64,000 bases of DNA from CAYTWW01 sp043801855 (GCA_043801855.1 JAZDLQ010000019.1:16954-80953); one strand, 5' to 3'; shown: positions 41,919-52,096, counted from the stretch's first letter. A program made the numbers and translations. Notes: a model not told the origin generated them from the letters alone.

Positions 41919-42539
41919 TTATTTCTCTTTAGGTTCTTCTAAATTATTTTTATCTAATACTTCATCCTCAAGTTTTCTTAATTTTTCTATTATACTTAAT
42001 TTATCCAGTTCTGCATCTTGATTTGCAATAATATAATCTGTCATATTAAGATTACTTATTTGACTTAAAATTATTGAATTAGCATCTGTATTTAATGGAT
42101 TCCAAAGAACTACATCGCATTCAATACTATAGGGTGAATTTGTCCCAAACGCCCAAGAAGTCATATTACTGCTCCCTATAATTGTAATAATATACTCTGA
42201 ATTTTTTTTTAAGAAATATATTTTTGCATGCCATTTTTGTTTGGAAGTGAATGCAGTATAATTAACTGTCCCTACAATACTTTTCATAACACTAACAAAA
42301 TTTAGATATTTATACATCCAAATTTTATTATATACTCCTATTGTTGTTAATTTAATGTTATTTGCCTTAATATTGTTTGCGAAATTTCCTTGTTGGCTTA
42401 ATTTGAACTTATTCCCTTCAGAGAAAAATCCTGAACAAATAGTAATATTTACATCTTTAAATGAAGTGATTGACTGTAAAATTATTTGTCTAAATATATT
42501 GGGAGATGCTTGTTTTCGTAAAATAAATAATATTTTCAT
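41919..42539 (-). CDS. Phospholipase D-family nuclease-like protein
   Basis: A 206-residue protein with one HKD motif: KWHAKIYFLKK......IIGSSNMTSWAFG (H, K, and following GSSN), as in Nuc- and BfiI-type PLD nucleases that dimerise to make the active site. The N-terminal half is a Rossmann-like alpha/beta region. It lies exactly between hsdS (stop and start adjacent) and hsdR (2 nt gap), so it is a built-in part of the type I operon. It may be an extra nuclease or a membrane-acting lipase; most similar single-HKD proteins of this size are nucleases. Confidence 0.8.
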   Translation of the reverse strand: MKILFILRKQASPNIFRQIILQSITSFKDVNITICSGFFSEGNKFKLSQQGNFANNIKANNIKLTTIGVYNKIWMYKYLNFVSVMKSIVGTVNYTAFTSKQKWHAKIYFLKKNSEYIITIIGSSNMTSWAFGTNSPYSIECDVVLWNPLNTDANSIILSQISNLNMTDYIIANQDAELDKLSIIEKLRKLEDEVLDKNNLEEPKEK

Positions 42540-43871
42540 TTATACCTCATTAGGAACTCTAATTTTTCCAGACATCAGTTTTGGAAGAAGGGAATCACGG
42601 ATTTGAATCAATGTCTTAAATTCATGAGTATTATTTTCTATTTTTTTAAAATATGATGATACAATATTGGAAAATTGGAGCATACTTTTTTTAGGTGGTA
42701 AAAGAATTAAGGTATTATTAATTTCAGCTTTTCCTATATTCTGCTGGGCGGATTGTGTTTGTTTTGACAAAATTGTATTTAAAAAATTGATTGAACTAAT
42801 TAAAAAATATAAATAATCTTGAGAAAGAATAGCATCATTCTTTGAAATAAATTTACCTACACGATAGTTTTGTAGTATTTCTTCTTCTGGTTCATAATAG
42901 CGTGCATATTTACCAATTGTCGCACCTGTTAAAGCCATTAAAATATCCCCTGAGTGAATTCGGATATTCTCAAATTTTGAAAGTCTTTTTCTATCAACAA
43001 AATCACATGAAGACAAATCTATTTCTCCATTATCATTTATTTGAGTGATTTTAAAAACTTTAACACCCTCATTCGTAAAATCATAATGTCTAAATTGATA
43101 TCCATGTATTAAGTCAGCAACCTCATCAAAAGAAATTATTTTCCATTCCTTAGGTATTTCTCCTAATTCAGAATCAATGGTCTCTCCACCTGATGATTTA
43201 TATGGCTTTCCTTCTACATTTGGAAATTCAAAATCTATAAACCAATGCTTAAATATGGCTTGACCAATTGCTTCTAATGTTTTATTCATTTGCTGGTTTA
43301 GTTCTATTTTAGAATCAATGGCAGAAAGGATTTTGGCGATTGATTCTTGCTCTTGAATATTAGGGTAAGCAAAAGGAAGTTCTTCAAAATCTCTTTGATA
43401 TAAATGTGGAATTACAGAACCTTCTTTACGTGTTTCAATTAACCACTTAAATAAAGGTAATTTAAAAAAATAAAATAGAAATTTCTGGTCAATTTCACCT
43501 GATTTAGCCCTTATAACAAAGATACCAGAAGCAACACTTGATTTTTCGGGTAATTTCTCAATAAATGCAACCTTACCTATAGTTCCATCTTTAGTCATAA
43601 CAATATCATTTTCTTTTAATTGAATTTCAGGAGATTCATCATATCTCCATTCGGGAACTCTTCCACAATCTGACCAATCAAGCCTATTATCTTGTATTTG
43701 TGTTCCATTAATAATGACAATTCCAGAACCATCTGTGAGATACTCTGATTTTTGTAGTCCTTTCCACCCAATTCTTCCTTTTATATACAAGTGCTTACTT
43801 AAAATATCATAATTCCAATCTTCAGGAATCTCTCCTATTTCAGTTTGTTTGAGTTTTATTTTTTGATTCAT
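42540..43871 (-). CDS. hsdS: Type I restriction specificity subunit
   Basis: A 443-residue HsdS with two target recognition domains (about residues 15-170 and 235-400), each preceded by the usual IGEIPEDW / LGEIPKEWK motif, and two conserved coiled spacers (IAKILSAIDSKIELNQQMNKTLEAIGQAIFKHWFIDFEFP and the C-terminal copy). It sets which bipartite DNA site HsdM methylates and HsdR cuts. Its first 32 nt overlap the membrane protein gene at 43840-44505, an unusual partner for hsdS. Confidence 0.93.
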   Translation of the reverse strand: MNQKIKLKQTEIGEIPEDWNYDILSKHLYIKGRIGWKGLQKSEYLTDGSGIVIINGTQIQDNRLDWSDCGRVPEWRYDESPEIQLKENDIVMTKDGTIGKVAFIEKLPEKSSVASGIFVIRAKSGEIDQKFLFYFFKLPLFKWLIETRKEGSVIPHLYQRDFEELPFAYPNIQEQESIAKILSAIDSKIELNQQMNKTLEAIGQAIFKHWFIDFEFPNVEGKPYKSSGGETIDSELGEIPKEWKIISFDEVADLIHGYQFRHYDFTNEGVKVFKITQINDNGEIDLSSCDFVDRKRLSKFENIRIHSGDILMALTGATIGKYARYYEPEEEILQNYRVGKFISKNDAILSQDYLYFLISSINFLNTILSKQTQSAQQNIGKAEINNTLILLPPKKSMLQFSNIVSSYFKKIENNTHEFKTLIQIRDSLLPKLMSGKIRVPNEV

Positions 43872-44505
43872 CTGATTTAATTCTATTCATTAGTAAAGTT
43901 AGATTATGCTCATAAGATTTAATTGGTCCAAAATAATTGGAAAGATATGTTCTTGTCTCGGATTTTATTAACTCAGACTGATAATTAATCTTCAAATGAT
44001 ATAACATTGCCAAAACAACATCAACGGAAGTAACTTGTTCAGCTATCTTTTTTCCTCTTTTATCATGTGTTCTTTTTAAAATACCTATTACTAATAAGAC
44101 TGAAAGCATAGCTAACCCACCAATAATTGTAACCCATTTTATAGTAGATGTAACACCAACTACGGCACTTGTTACTGTTGTTAATTTTGAAATAGTAGCC
44201 GATACTTGACCTTCTAATAAACCATTTGATTGCGTCAAAGAAGTAATATCTGATAAGGAAGAAGCTAATAGTGTGTTAATTGTGTTTGAGAATAAAGTAA
44301 CAGCACCCAAACTTATTGTAAGGATAATGTTAATTATTAACAGGTTTTCATTGCTTGACTGAAATTTATTCTGCAGATTCATCTCAAATGTCAAATGATA
44401 CTCTTCTCTTTCGTGCTGAAAATACTCTATTAAATTATCTATATAATTAGTATCAGTTTGACCTATTGTATTACTCTTTTTGTTTTTCTGTTTCTTTGTG
44501 TTCAT
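43840..44505 (-). CDS. Membrane protein embedded in the type I operon
   Basis: A 221-residue protein with a polar, Lys/Asn-rich N-terminus, a membrane helix (about 54-75, LLIINIILTISLGAVTLFSN), a Thr/Ser/Gly-rich linker (about 80-118), a second membrane helix (about 120-145, VTIIGGLAMLSVLLVIGIL), and a helical cytoplasmic tail. I do not recognise a family. It lies between the caspase-like gene and hsdS, overlapping the latter by 32 nt. The two-helix topology resembles small membrane effectors of abortive-infection systems; inference only. Confidence 0.6.
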   Translation of the reverse strand: MNTKKQKNKKSNTIGQTDTNYIDNLIEYFQHEREEYHLTFEMNLQNKFQSSNENLLIINIILTISLGAVTLFSNTINTLLASSLSDITSLTQSNGLLEGQVSATISKLTTVTSAVVGVTSTIKWVTIIGGLAMLSVLLVIGILKRTHDKRGKKIAEQVTSVDVVLAMLYHLKINYQSELIKSETRTYLSNYFGPIKSYEHNLTLLMNRIKSDESKNKTQTN

Positions 44506-44538
44506 GCATTTCTTCCTTATTTTTATTTAAATATTGCC

Positions 44539-45396
44539 TCATTTTGAAATTATAATTGATAAGAGATATATCCAAAATGAGAGTATTATTGCAGGAATAC
44601 CTGTTGTAAGCATGTAGTATCCAGAATTAATTAATGTTCGTTTGATTTTTCCAAGCTTATTTAATTCAGTTAGTTTGTCAATAAACATTTCTGTTATTGA
44701 CTGCGAGCTCATATATCCATGTTCTGGCAAGCATGCTTCTCTATTTTCTGGAGCAACAACGTATTCAACTAATGATTTTCCACCTCCTTGGTTGCAGTGT
44801 ATCTGATAGACATAATCTTTTGCATACTTTGGATTATCATACCTACAATAATCAGCTATTGTGTTAGAGTCAATAACAAAACCATGCCTTCTTCCATGTC
44901 CAAATAAATATACCGTTCTGATATGTTTATTTTCCATTATTTCATCTAAGGTTGCTTGATTTATTTCGTTATATATTGCATAATCTTCATTCTTTTCTTT
45001 TAGATATTTTAATACTAAAATTAAATCTAATTCAAAATTTGGGTTAAACCAATAGCTTGGTCGCTTGTAATCTGTTTTCCCTATAACTACAACTGTTTTT
45101 GCAGGAGTATTTTTTTTACAACTCCATGTATATGCATAAACAATTATTGCACATGCAACAGAATTTAATACTCTGAAAGGTAAAAGAACCAAAAAAAAGA
45201 CTATTGAAATGAATGCAGGAATTAAAAATAAAATAGGAAGAGCATTAGAAATGTTTGTGACTTTTTTAAATACATAAAAAATAAAAAAAGATATGACCAA
45301 GAAATAAAATGCCAATGAAATCATATCTGGCTTATTTTTTATATAATACTTTGATTTGTCTGATTCCTTCTTTGTATCTGGATTATTGTTTTTCAT
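44539..45396 (-). CDS. Membrane-anchored caspase-like (CD-clan) protease candidate
   Basis: A 285-residue protein starting at ATG 45396; the longer frame to 45543 would run deep into the preceding gene. Membrane helices at about 26-44, 52-73 and 78-92 are followed by an alpha/beta domain: KTVVVIGKTD, then DLILVLKYLKEKN, then RTVYLFGHGRRHG (H167) and DYVYQIHCNQGGGKSL (C201), and a final membrane helix at 262-282. A beta-strand ending in GHG with a following strand ending in a catalytic-looking Cys about 34 residues later is the caspase/CHAT/gingipain arrangement. Proteolytic activity is inferred. It lies inside a type I restriction operon, suggesting a suicide effector. Confidence 0.6.
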   Translation of the reverse strand: MKNNNPDTKKESDKSKYYIKNKPDMISLAFYFLVISFFIFYVFKKVTNISNALPILFLIPAFISIVFFLVLLPFRVLNSVACAIIVYAYTWSCKKNTPAKTVVVIGKTDYKRPSYWFNPNFELDLILVLKYLKEKNEDYAIYNEINQATLDEIMENKHIRTVYLFGHGRRHGFVIDSNTIADYCRYDNPKYAKDYVYQIHCNQGGGKSLVEYVVAPENREACLPEHGYMSSQSITEMFIDKLTELNKLGKIKRTLINSGYYMLTTGIPAIILSFWIYLLSIIISK

Positions 45397-46057
45397 TTTG
45401 GGAGTGTTGATGATGATGAAACTCTTGTTTAAGCATTTCATTATATATTTTGATTTCAAGTTTTTTTCTTTGGTTTCTAAATTGCCAGTAATTTTCAATA
45501 TTATAATCCTTCGAGTTGCGACTATAGGAATAGAAATCTCCAAAAATTTTAACTAATTCAATTCCTACAAGAGAGAAACTTAAAGCAATAAAAAAATTAA
45601 GTATTAACCTGAAATTGAAAATGTTTATGAATGTTCTTAAATCTTTCGTATCAATATTTTGAACATATGAAGGTTCAATTATTTTTACATTTTCTTCAAC
45701 TGCACTCACTCTATTAGATATTGATTGAATTTGATTATTGTTTTCCTCAACTTGAGTTTTAAGAGAAAAAATCTCAGTTCTAATGTCTTTAATAGTGGTA
45801 TCTTTAATTTGATTAGTTTCCATTATCGTAACTTTCTCATTCAACATTTGAATAGCATTTTTTTGAGAATCTATAGAGCCAATTATTGTGTCTGTTTTGC
45901 TCCTTAATTCTTGGCTTATTTCATCTTGATTTCTTGTAATAGGTGTTAAATCAATATTTTTTGTGCCTATTATACCAAGAATAATTAATACAATAAAAGC
46001 AACTATTACAATCATTGCTCTATTACTGAATATACTAATGTTAGCTTTTCTATTCAT
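45383..46057 (-). CDS. Coiled-coil membrane protein embedded in the type I operon
   Basis: A 224-residue protein that starts at ATG 46057 in ATGA overlap with the hsdM stop. A membrane helix (about 14-32, MIVIVAFIVLIILGIIG) is followed by a long heptad-like coiled coil (about 38-130, with SQELRSKTDTIIGSID..., VEENNNQIQSISNRV) and a second membrane helix (about 145-170), ending with a His-rich tail. The topology (short N-terminus, membrane, coiled coil, membrane) suggests an oligomeric sensor or scaffold at the membrane. It ends inside the caspase-like gene, so the two are co-translated and may be partners. Confidence 0.6.
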   Translation of the reverse strand: MNRKANISIFSNRAMIVIVAFIVLIILGIIGTKNIDLTPITRNQDEISQELRSKTDTIIGSIDSQKNAIQMLNEKVTIMETNQIKDTTIKDIRTEIFSLKTQVEENNNQIQSISNRVSAVEENVKIIEPSYVQNIDTKDLRTFINIFNFRLILNFFIALSFSLVGIELVKIFGDFYSYSRNSKDYNIENYWQFRNQRKKLEIKIYNEMLKQEFHHHQHSQNEKQ

Positions 46058-47586
46058 ATCCAATACCCTATCTTTTCCAGATTCTTTTTAATTTCTTCAT
46101 CAAGCTTCCTTCCTGCTTGCATCTGCTTGGCAAGGTCTGATGTAAACCTTTTCATTTTCTCATCAAAAACTTCTAGGTCTTCTTCCTCTTCTTCTGCACC
46201 TACATATCTACCAGGTGTTAATATGTGAGAATGTTTTCTTATCTCTTCGAGCTTAGCAGATTTGCAGAATCCAAGGACATCTTCATAATTGCCACCTTCT
46301 CCTCTCCAAGAATGATATGTGGCTGCAATCTTTTTAATCTCGTCATCAGTGAGTTCTTTATGCCTTCTATCATACATAATACCCAACTTACGAGCATCAA
46401 TAAACAAAAACTCTCTTTCTCTGTTCCTAAATTTGTGATTCTTCTTGTCTCTTGAAATAAACCACAAACAAGCAGGAATCATTGTGTTATAAAATAATTG
46501 AGATGGCAAAGCAACCATACAATCTATTAAATCAGCCTCTACAAGATTTTTTCTAATATCCCCCTCTCCACTTGTGTTTGAAGACATTGAACCATTTGCT
46601 AAAACTATGCCTGCTGTTCCTGTTTGTGATAAGTGATGTATCATATGTTGAAGCCATGCAAAATTGGCATTTCCAACAGGAGGAACACCATACTTCCACC
46701 TGACATCTTCTCTTAGGTATTCTCCACCCCAATCAGAAATATTAAAAGGAGGATTCGCAAGGATAAAATCTGATTTTAAATCTTTGTGATTGTCTTTATG
46801 AAATGTATCTCCTAACATGATTTGCTTGCTCTCTATCCCTCTGATAGATAGATTCATCTTGCACAGTTTCCAAGTAGTAGGATTACTTTCTTGTCCATAT
46901 ATAGAAACATCATCGATTCTACCCTGATGTTCCTTTACGAACTTTTCAGATTGAACAAACATCCCGCCTGATCCGCAACAGGGGTCATATACTCTACCTT
47001 TGTATGGCTCAATCATTTCAACCAAAAGCCTAACTATACTTCGAGGAGTGTAGAACTGACCTCCTTTTTTACCTTCTGCATCTGCAAATTGCCCTAAGAA
47101 ATACTCGTATACTCTACCAAGGATGTCTTTTTTCTTGCTCTCTTCGTCCCCTAATCCAATAGTTCCTATAAGGTCAATAAGCTCTCCCAATCTTCTTTTG
47201 TCTAATGCTGGTCTTGCATAATCCTTAGGTAGAACACCTTTTAATGAGGGATTCTCTTTCTCAATAAGTTCCATTGCATCATCGATAAACTTCCCTATCT
47301 CAGACAGTTTTGCTCTATCCTGAAGAAAAGTCCATCTTGCTTCTTTAGGAACCCAAAATACTCTCCTTGATATGTATTCGTCCCTTTCTTCAGGTCCAAG
47401 GCTATCTTTATCTTTTTCAAGTTCTTTGTAAACTGTCTCGAAGCTGTCAGAAATATATTTAAGAAATATCAATCCTAAGACCACATGTTTATATTCAGCA
47501 GCATCCATATTGTTTCTCATCTTATCTGCTGCTGTCCAAAGCTTTTGCTCAAAGCCTAATATAGCATTGTTTGAATCTTTGACCAT
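46054..47586 (-). CDS. hsdM: Type I restriction methylase subunit
   Basis: A 510-residue HsdM. The N-terminal helical domain (about 10-165) is followed by GGQFYTP (175-181), motif I DPCCGSGGMF (201-210) and catalytic NPPF (278-281). It transfers a methyl group to adenine N6 in the site chosen by HsdS, protecting host DNA. The start lies 9 nt downstream of the SF1 helicase-nuclease stop. Unusually, the next gene downstream is not hsdS but a membrane coiled-coil protein; hsdS follows only three genes later. All motifs are intact. Confidence 0.95.
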   Translation of the reverse strand: MVKDSNNAILGFEQKLWTAADKMRNNMDAAEYKHVVLGLIFLKYISDSFETVYKELEKDKDSLGPEERDEYISRRVFWVPKEARWTFLQDRAKLSEIGKFIDDAMELIEKENPSLKGVLPKDYARPALDKRRLGELIDLIGTIGLGDEESKKKDILGRVYEYFLGQFADAEGKKGGQFYTPRSIVRLLVEMIEPYKGRVYDPCCGSGGMFVQSEKFVKEHQGRIDDVSIYGQESNPTTWKLCKMNLSIRGIESKQIMLGDTFHKDNHKDLKSDFILANPPFNISDWGGEYLREDVRWKYGVPPVGNANFAWLQHMIHHLSQTGTAGIVLANGSMSSNTSGEGDIRKNLVEADLIDCMVALPSQLFYNTMIPACLWFISRDKKNHKFRNREREFLFIDARKLGIMYDRRHKELTDDEIKKIAATYHSWRGEGGNYEDVLGFCKSAKLEEIRKHSHILTPGRYVGAEEEEEDLEVFDEKMKRFTSDLAKQMQAGRKLDEEIKKNLEKIGYWI

Positions 47587-47595
47587 GATTGCACC

Positions 47596-50500
47596 TTATT
47601 TTTCAATATTTGCCAATTTAAATGTCCCTTTATCTTCTTCTATAAGATTTTTAGATTTCAAATATCTTATCGCTTCCTTTAACTTTCCTTTAATTTTATC
47701 ACCTGTTCTATTATTGTGATATATCTCCTTAGCTACATCTGCCACAATAGTATCCTCGGTTGCGCTAAAGTTCATTTTAAGTATTTCTACTATGGCTCCT
47801 GCAAGTTCTTCCTTTGGAATATTTACAAAAGGTCTATCTTCCTCAGTAGATATTCTCACTTGAGTATAATTCTTAATGTCCTTGTCTGATATTGTATCCC
47901 TCTGTATGTATATCCTGTTAGATGATTTCAGATAATGTAAAAGCTCATCTAATCGTTCATTGATTTTGCTTCCAAGTTTCTGAATACCATATGAATTCAA
48001 AACTCGTTTATACAGCAAATCCTTTTCGATTGGACCCTCTGTTTCAATTACCTTTCTTAATCTTTCAATAATGTGATTATCACTTACTTCGAAGAAATTA
48101 CCTACATGGTTTTGTGGAAGTCTTGTAAGAGTATATTCAGGATATTTATCTTTTAATGATTTTTCCTCAAATGTATGCTCGCTTTTAACTTCTTCAAACT
48201 TCTCCTTTATTGGCTTTTTAACTGGTGTTTTATTATTTAATATTGCTTCTACTTTAAGCTTAATCATCTGGATTTCTGATTCCCTATTCTTTAACCAGTC
48301 ATCAGACCAAATCCGATGGATATTCCAACCTAATGATTCTAATACTAATTGCCTTATTTTATCTCTGTCTCTTGCGTATTTTGAAGAATGATATTGAGCG
48401 CCATCACATTCAATGCCCAAAATATAATCTCCTTTCTTTTTTAGATGTTTAATTGCCAAATCTACTCTATATCCAGAACATCCAACTTGAGAGACTACAT
48501 CCAAGCCCTCTTTTTTAAGAGTATCATAAACAGATTCTTCAAATGATGAATCAAAAGCAAGGTGTTCTGTTGCTGTTGTAAATAATGATAAATCCTTATC
48601 TTTTGCAAATCGAAGATATGCTTTTAGGTATCTTGGACCATCCCCATTTAGTTTTGAATCATCTAAATCATTTGGAAGAATTGATGAAACAACAATTGTT
48701 TTGTATCTTGACCTTGTTATAGCCACATTTAGCCTTTTATAGCCACCTTCCTTATTTAGTGGACCAAAGTTATAGCTAAACTTACCTTGCCCATCTTTGC
48801 CATATCCAACGCTTAAAATAATAATGTCTCTTTCATCACCTTGAACAGTTTCAAGATTTTTAATAAAAAGTTCTTCACTTGCAGAATCAACTTTTCCATC
48901 AACATCAATGTTATTAATTTTAAATTCTTCTCTTATTGCATTCTCTTGAGCTATGCTAAAAGCAATTATACCTATGCTCTTGTTATCATTTTTCTTTTTA
49001 ATTTCTTTGTAAATCTTGACTACTTCACGAGCTTCATCCTGATTTTTTCTTGACTTGCCTTTATCATATACTGCATTTTTTACATAAACATAATCTAATC
49101 CAATGCCATCAGACTCTTTTGCATTAGGAAAAGTTATTAACCTATTTTCATAGAAATACTTGTTTGAAAAAGCAATCAGGTTTTCATTTTTACTTCTATA
49201 GTGCCATAGTAAAGGTTTAGTTCTAAATTTAGTGCTGCATTCAGATAAGAAACTCTCTAAATCTTCAACTTCTTCTTCAACATCTTCATCTTCTCTGCTT
49301 AAGAAAAATGATGTTGGTGGTAGTTGCTGTGTATCACCTACAACGATTGCTTGTTTGGCTCTAAGTAAACAAGGCACAGCATCTTCTGGCATAATCTGTG
49401 AAGCTTCGTCAAAAATTACTACATCAAAAATCATGGTTTTTGCGTTAATATATTGGCTTACTGATAATGGACTCATCATAAAACAAGGTTTCAGTACAAA
49501 AACCAAATTTGGTATCTGTTCCAACAAATCCCTAATAGGTTTTAATCTTCTTTTTTTTTCTGCTTCTCTTTTCAATATTGAAACTTCACTGGTCCCATTA
49601 CTATGATAATTAAATGAGGGCTGGTCTTTTTCAATTGCTTCCATTATTTTGAATCTTTGCATATCCTTTACTTCAAAGTCTAAATTTTTAAATTGGTCAA
49701 TTTCTGTTTTTGGTGGAAGCATTGAATCTTCCTTTAGAATTTTATCCATATATTGAATATAATATGATTTTAAGAACAATTTTTGAATAGTATCCAATTT
49801 ATTTTTTTCAAATGCCATCAAAACAAACTTTTGCAACTCCTTATTTAGTTTTGAATATTCCTGCTTAAAAAGTAGGACTGTATCAAGTTTGTGATATTGA
49901 CTAATAATGTTATTAATATTTATTAATACATCAGCATATTGTGTATTCTCATCCAGATATGATTTTGTAAAATAAGTGTCAACTTCTTCAAATAATTTGA
50001 GGCATTCATCATACATTTCCTTTTTTGGCTTTATATGATGAAAGAATTGAATAAGCAATTCAGGATGATTCTCAAGATATCCTTTGCTCCATGTAAAGAA
50101 TGGGTCTATTTTATCAATTAACACTTTCAATTTATGAATTACTTGCCTATCATCACACTTACCTGTATTCTTTAGCTGAGAAGGATACTTTTCGCAATAT
50201 TTTTCTTGGTTTTTTACTGCCTTATCATGTGCTATTTTATAGTCAAATAACTGAATCCAAACATTATGTTTTAATTCTTGTTTTGAATATTGTAAAAGTT
50301 CCTTTTTAGCACTCTTATATTCTTGGTTAAACAGCCTTGTGATAAAATTAGTTTTTTCAAATATTTCTTTATACTTTGCTACATTTAGACTTAAGAAACC
50401 CTCTTTTGCAAACTCAAGTATTTTTTTTACAGACTCATCTTGTATTTTATGTGATTCGTATAAGTGTGTTATAAAATCTTTATACTCGCCAAACTTTACA

Positions 50501-52095
50501 GAAATTAAAAAATCAGGAATATCTTCAATACGCTTATACAAATCGTGTTTTGTAGTTATATCTCTTAACTGCTTTAAATCAGAAACATCAACAGTTGATA
50601 ATTCCTTTATCTCATTTACAATTTTTTGAAGTTTTGGTAACGCTAAATTTGATTCATGCACTAATGCTTTGAGTTTATCTCTTCCAATCCCTGTATTTTT
50701 TTCTTTATCATAGTTATAATATGGGCTGGTTAATGGACTGTTTATTTCTTTATTTATGTAATCAATTTTTTCAATTATACTTATTATTTGGCTAAATCGT
50801 TCTTCTGTATATTCAATAACTTCACTTAGGTTTTCAGTTAGTAAAAATACATCATTTAACTTTGCAATCTCTCCTCTTAATTCATATAACGAAAAGGTTC
50901 TTGGTTTATGTTTTTTGCAAAGGAATTGATAATAATTATTTATTTTGGATTGAGAATCAAGGTATGAAGTGAATGTATATCTTTTTACAGAATCATTAAT
51001 TTTTGGAGATGTTTCAAGTTCAGTAATGAGTTGGTTAATAATCTCTTTTTTATTGCTTTTATAATTATGAAGATTTAAGCAATATCTGCTTAGTCCTACA
51101 TCTTCTAATCTCTTTTGAACAACGTTAAGAGCAGCCATCTTCTGACTGACAAAAAGGATTTTCTTTTTCTTAAGCATTAATGCTGCGATAATGTTTGCAA
51201 TTGTTTGGCTTTTACCTGTGCCAGGCGGTCCTTGAAGAACAAAGGTTACTCCTGCTTTTGCTAATTCAATTGCTTTTTTTTGGCTAGAATCTGCTGATAA
51301 AACATCAATGCCATCTAAGTCTTCTTGAAATTCATCTCTTTGGCTTTCAGCAATTTCATCCTGTAAAGCATTCTTATCTCCAACAAATCCTTTTATTAAA
51401 TCGCATTCTTTGATTAATAAGTCATTATCCTCAATATCAGTATACATGATATATTTTTGATATGAAAATATGTCCAGATAAATATCATAAGAAATTTCCC
51501 ATGAATCAAAGCCAGATATTGACTTGCGTATCTTTTCAACAAAAGGCTCAACTTCACCATCAAATTCGGGCAATTGGAGATTAAAATTATGTGAAAGCTT
51601 TTCTATTAAAGCAGGGTTAATACTAAATTCTTCAAAACCTGCAACCAGTTCAAACCTGTGCTTATCTTTTGATGTTGAACTTATTTTTTCAATATTAATT
51701 GGAACTAAAAAAATTGGAGCAAGAAATGATTCCTCACTTCTTTGATTATCTTTATATTTCAAAAAAACCATTCCTAAAAAGCTTGTATTAATGCCTAGCT
51801 CTTGAAAATTATCTTTTGCCTGCCGATATAAACTTGTTAATTTTTTATCAACTACATCTGCAACTTCATCAGAATTCCAAAGTCTAGGCTTTATCGTGGC
51901 TTCATTTTCTTTAGAAATATAAATGGGCTTTTCTTCATTGATGTCAGCTAGTATTTGATTAAAAGTAGGCTTAGTAATATGAATGGATTTTGATTTAGTG
52001 AACCTATAAGAAACCAGATTATTTCTTTTTGAAAGATCAATAAGTTTTTTCTTCCAATATTCTGTTTTCTTCTTTAGGATTTGTTCAGTCTGCAA
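47596..52095 (-). CDS. DUF4011-type SF1 helicase with Vsr/DUF559-like nuclease and DUF3320-like tail
   Basis: A 1499-residue protein. The order is an N-terminal DUF4011-like domain (about 1-200), SF1 helicase motif I GPPGTGKSQT near 288, a long coiled middle (about 350-830), DVVIFDEASQIMPED near 890, GDTQQLPP, a C-terminal motif NVAITRSR near 1115, a Vsr/DUF559-like endonuclease ECDGAQYHSSKYARDRDKIRQ...GWNIHRIWSDDW (about 1225-1265) and a DUF3320-like C-terminus. Proteins with this plan occur in defence islands. The start is TTG 52095, right after the RHH gene, whose stop overlaps the GAGGG ribosome site. It is the first large gene of the nine-gene operon. Confidence 0.85.
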   Translation of the reverse strand: MQTEQILKKKTEYWKKKLIDLSKRNNLVSYRFTKSKSIHITKPTFNQILADINEEKPIYISKENEATIKPRLWNSDEVADVVDKKLTSLYRQAKDNFQELGINTSFLGMVFLKYKDNQRSEESFLAPIFLVPINIEKISSTSKDKHRFELVAGFEEFSINPALIEKLSHNFNLQLPEFDGEVEPFVEKIRKSISGFDSWEISYDIYLDIFSYQKYIMYTDIEDNDLLIKECDLIKGFVGDKNALQDEIAESQRDEFQEDLDGIDVLSADSSQKKAIELAKAGVTFVLQGPPGTGKSQTIANIIAALMLKKKKILFVSQKMAALNVVQKRLEDVGLSRYCLNLHNYKSNKKEIINQLITELETSPKINDSVKRYTFTSYLDSQSKINNYYQFLCKKHKPRTFSLYELRGEIAKLNDVFLLTENLSEVIEYTEERFSQIISIIEKIDYINKEINSPLTSPYYNYDKEKNTGIGRDKLKALVHESNLALPKLQKIVNEIKELSTVDVSDLKQLRDITTKHDLYKRIEDIPDFLISVKFGEYKDFITHLYESHKIQDESVKKILEFAKEGFLSLNVAKYKEIFEKTNFITRLFNQEYKSAKKELLQYSKQELKHNVWIQLFDYKIAHDKAVKNQEKYCEKYPSQLKNTGKCDDRQVIHKLKVLIDKIDPFFTWSKGYLENHPELLIQFFHHIKPKKEMYDECLKLFEEVDTYFTKSYLDENTQYADVLININNIISQYHKLDTVLLFKQEYSKLNKELQKFVLMAFEKNKLDTIQKLFLKSYYIQYMDKILKEDSMLPPKTEIDQFKNLDFEVKDMQRFKIMEAIEKDQPSFNYHSNGTSEVSILKREAEKKRRLKPIRDLLEQIPNLVFVLKPCFMMSPLSVSQYINAKTMIFDVVIFDEASQIMPEDAVPCLLRAKQAIVVGDTQQLPPTSFFLSREDEDVEEEVEDLESFLSECSTKFRTKPLLWHYRSKNENLIAFSNKYFYENRLITFPNAKESDGIGLDYVYVKNAVYDKGKSRKNQDEAREVVKIYKEIKKKNDNKSIGIIAFSIAQENAIREEFKINNIDVDGKVDSASEELFIKNLETVQGDERDIIILSVGYGKDGQGKFSYNFGPLNKEGGYKRLNVAITRSRYKTIVVSSILPNDLDDSKLNGDGPRYLKAYLRFAKDKDLSLFTTATEHLAFDSSFEESVYDTLKKEGLDVVSQVGCSGYRVDLAIKHLKKKGDYILGIECDGAQYHSSKYARDRDKIRQLVLESLGWNIHRIWSDDWLKNRESEIQMIKLKVEAILNNKTPVKKPIKEKFEEVKSEHTFEEKSLKDKYPEYTLTRLPQNHVGNFFEVSDNHIIERLRKVIETEGPIEKDLLYKRVLNSYGIQKLGSKINERLDELLHYLKSSNRIYIQRDTISDKDIKNYTQVRISTEEDRPFVNIPKEELAGAIVEILKMNFSATEDTIVADVAKEIYHNNRTGDKIKGKLKEAIRYLKSKNLIEEDKGTFKLANIEK

Positions 52096-52096
52096 A

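Noticed and set aside
45396..45543. N-terminal extension of the caspase-like protein
   Set aside because: The extra 49 residues would come from inside the upstream gene in another frame; ATG 45396 with a 14-nt overlap is the normal operon arrangement.
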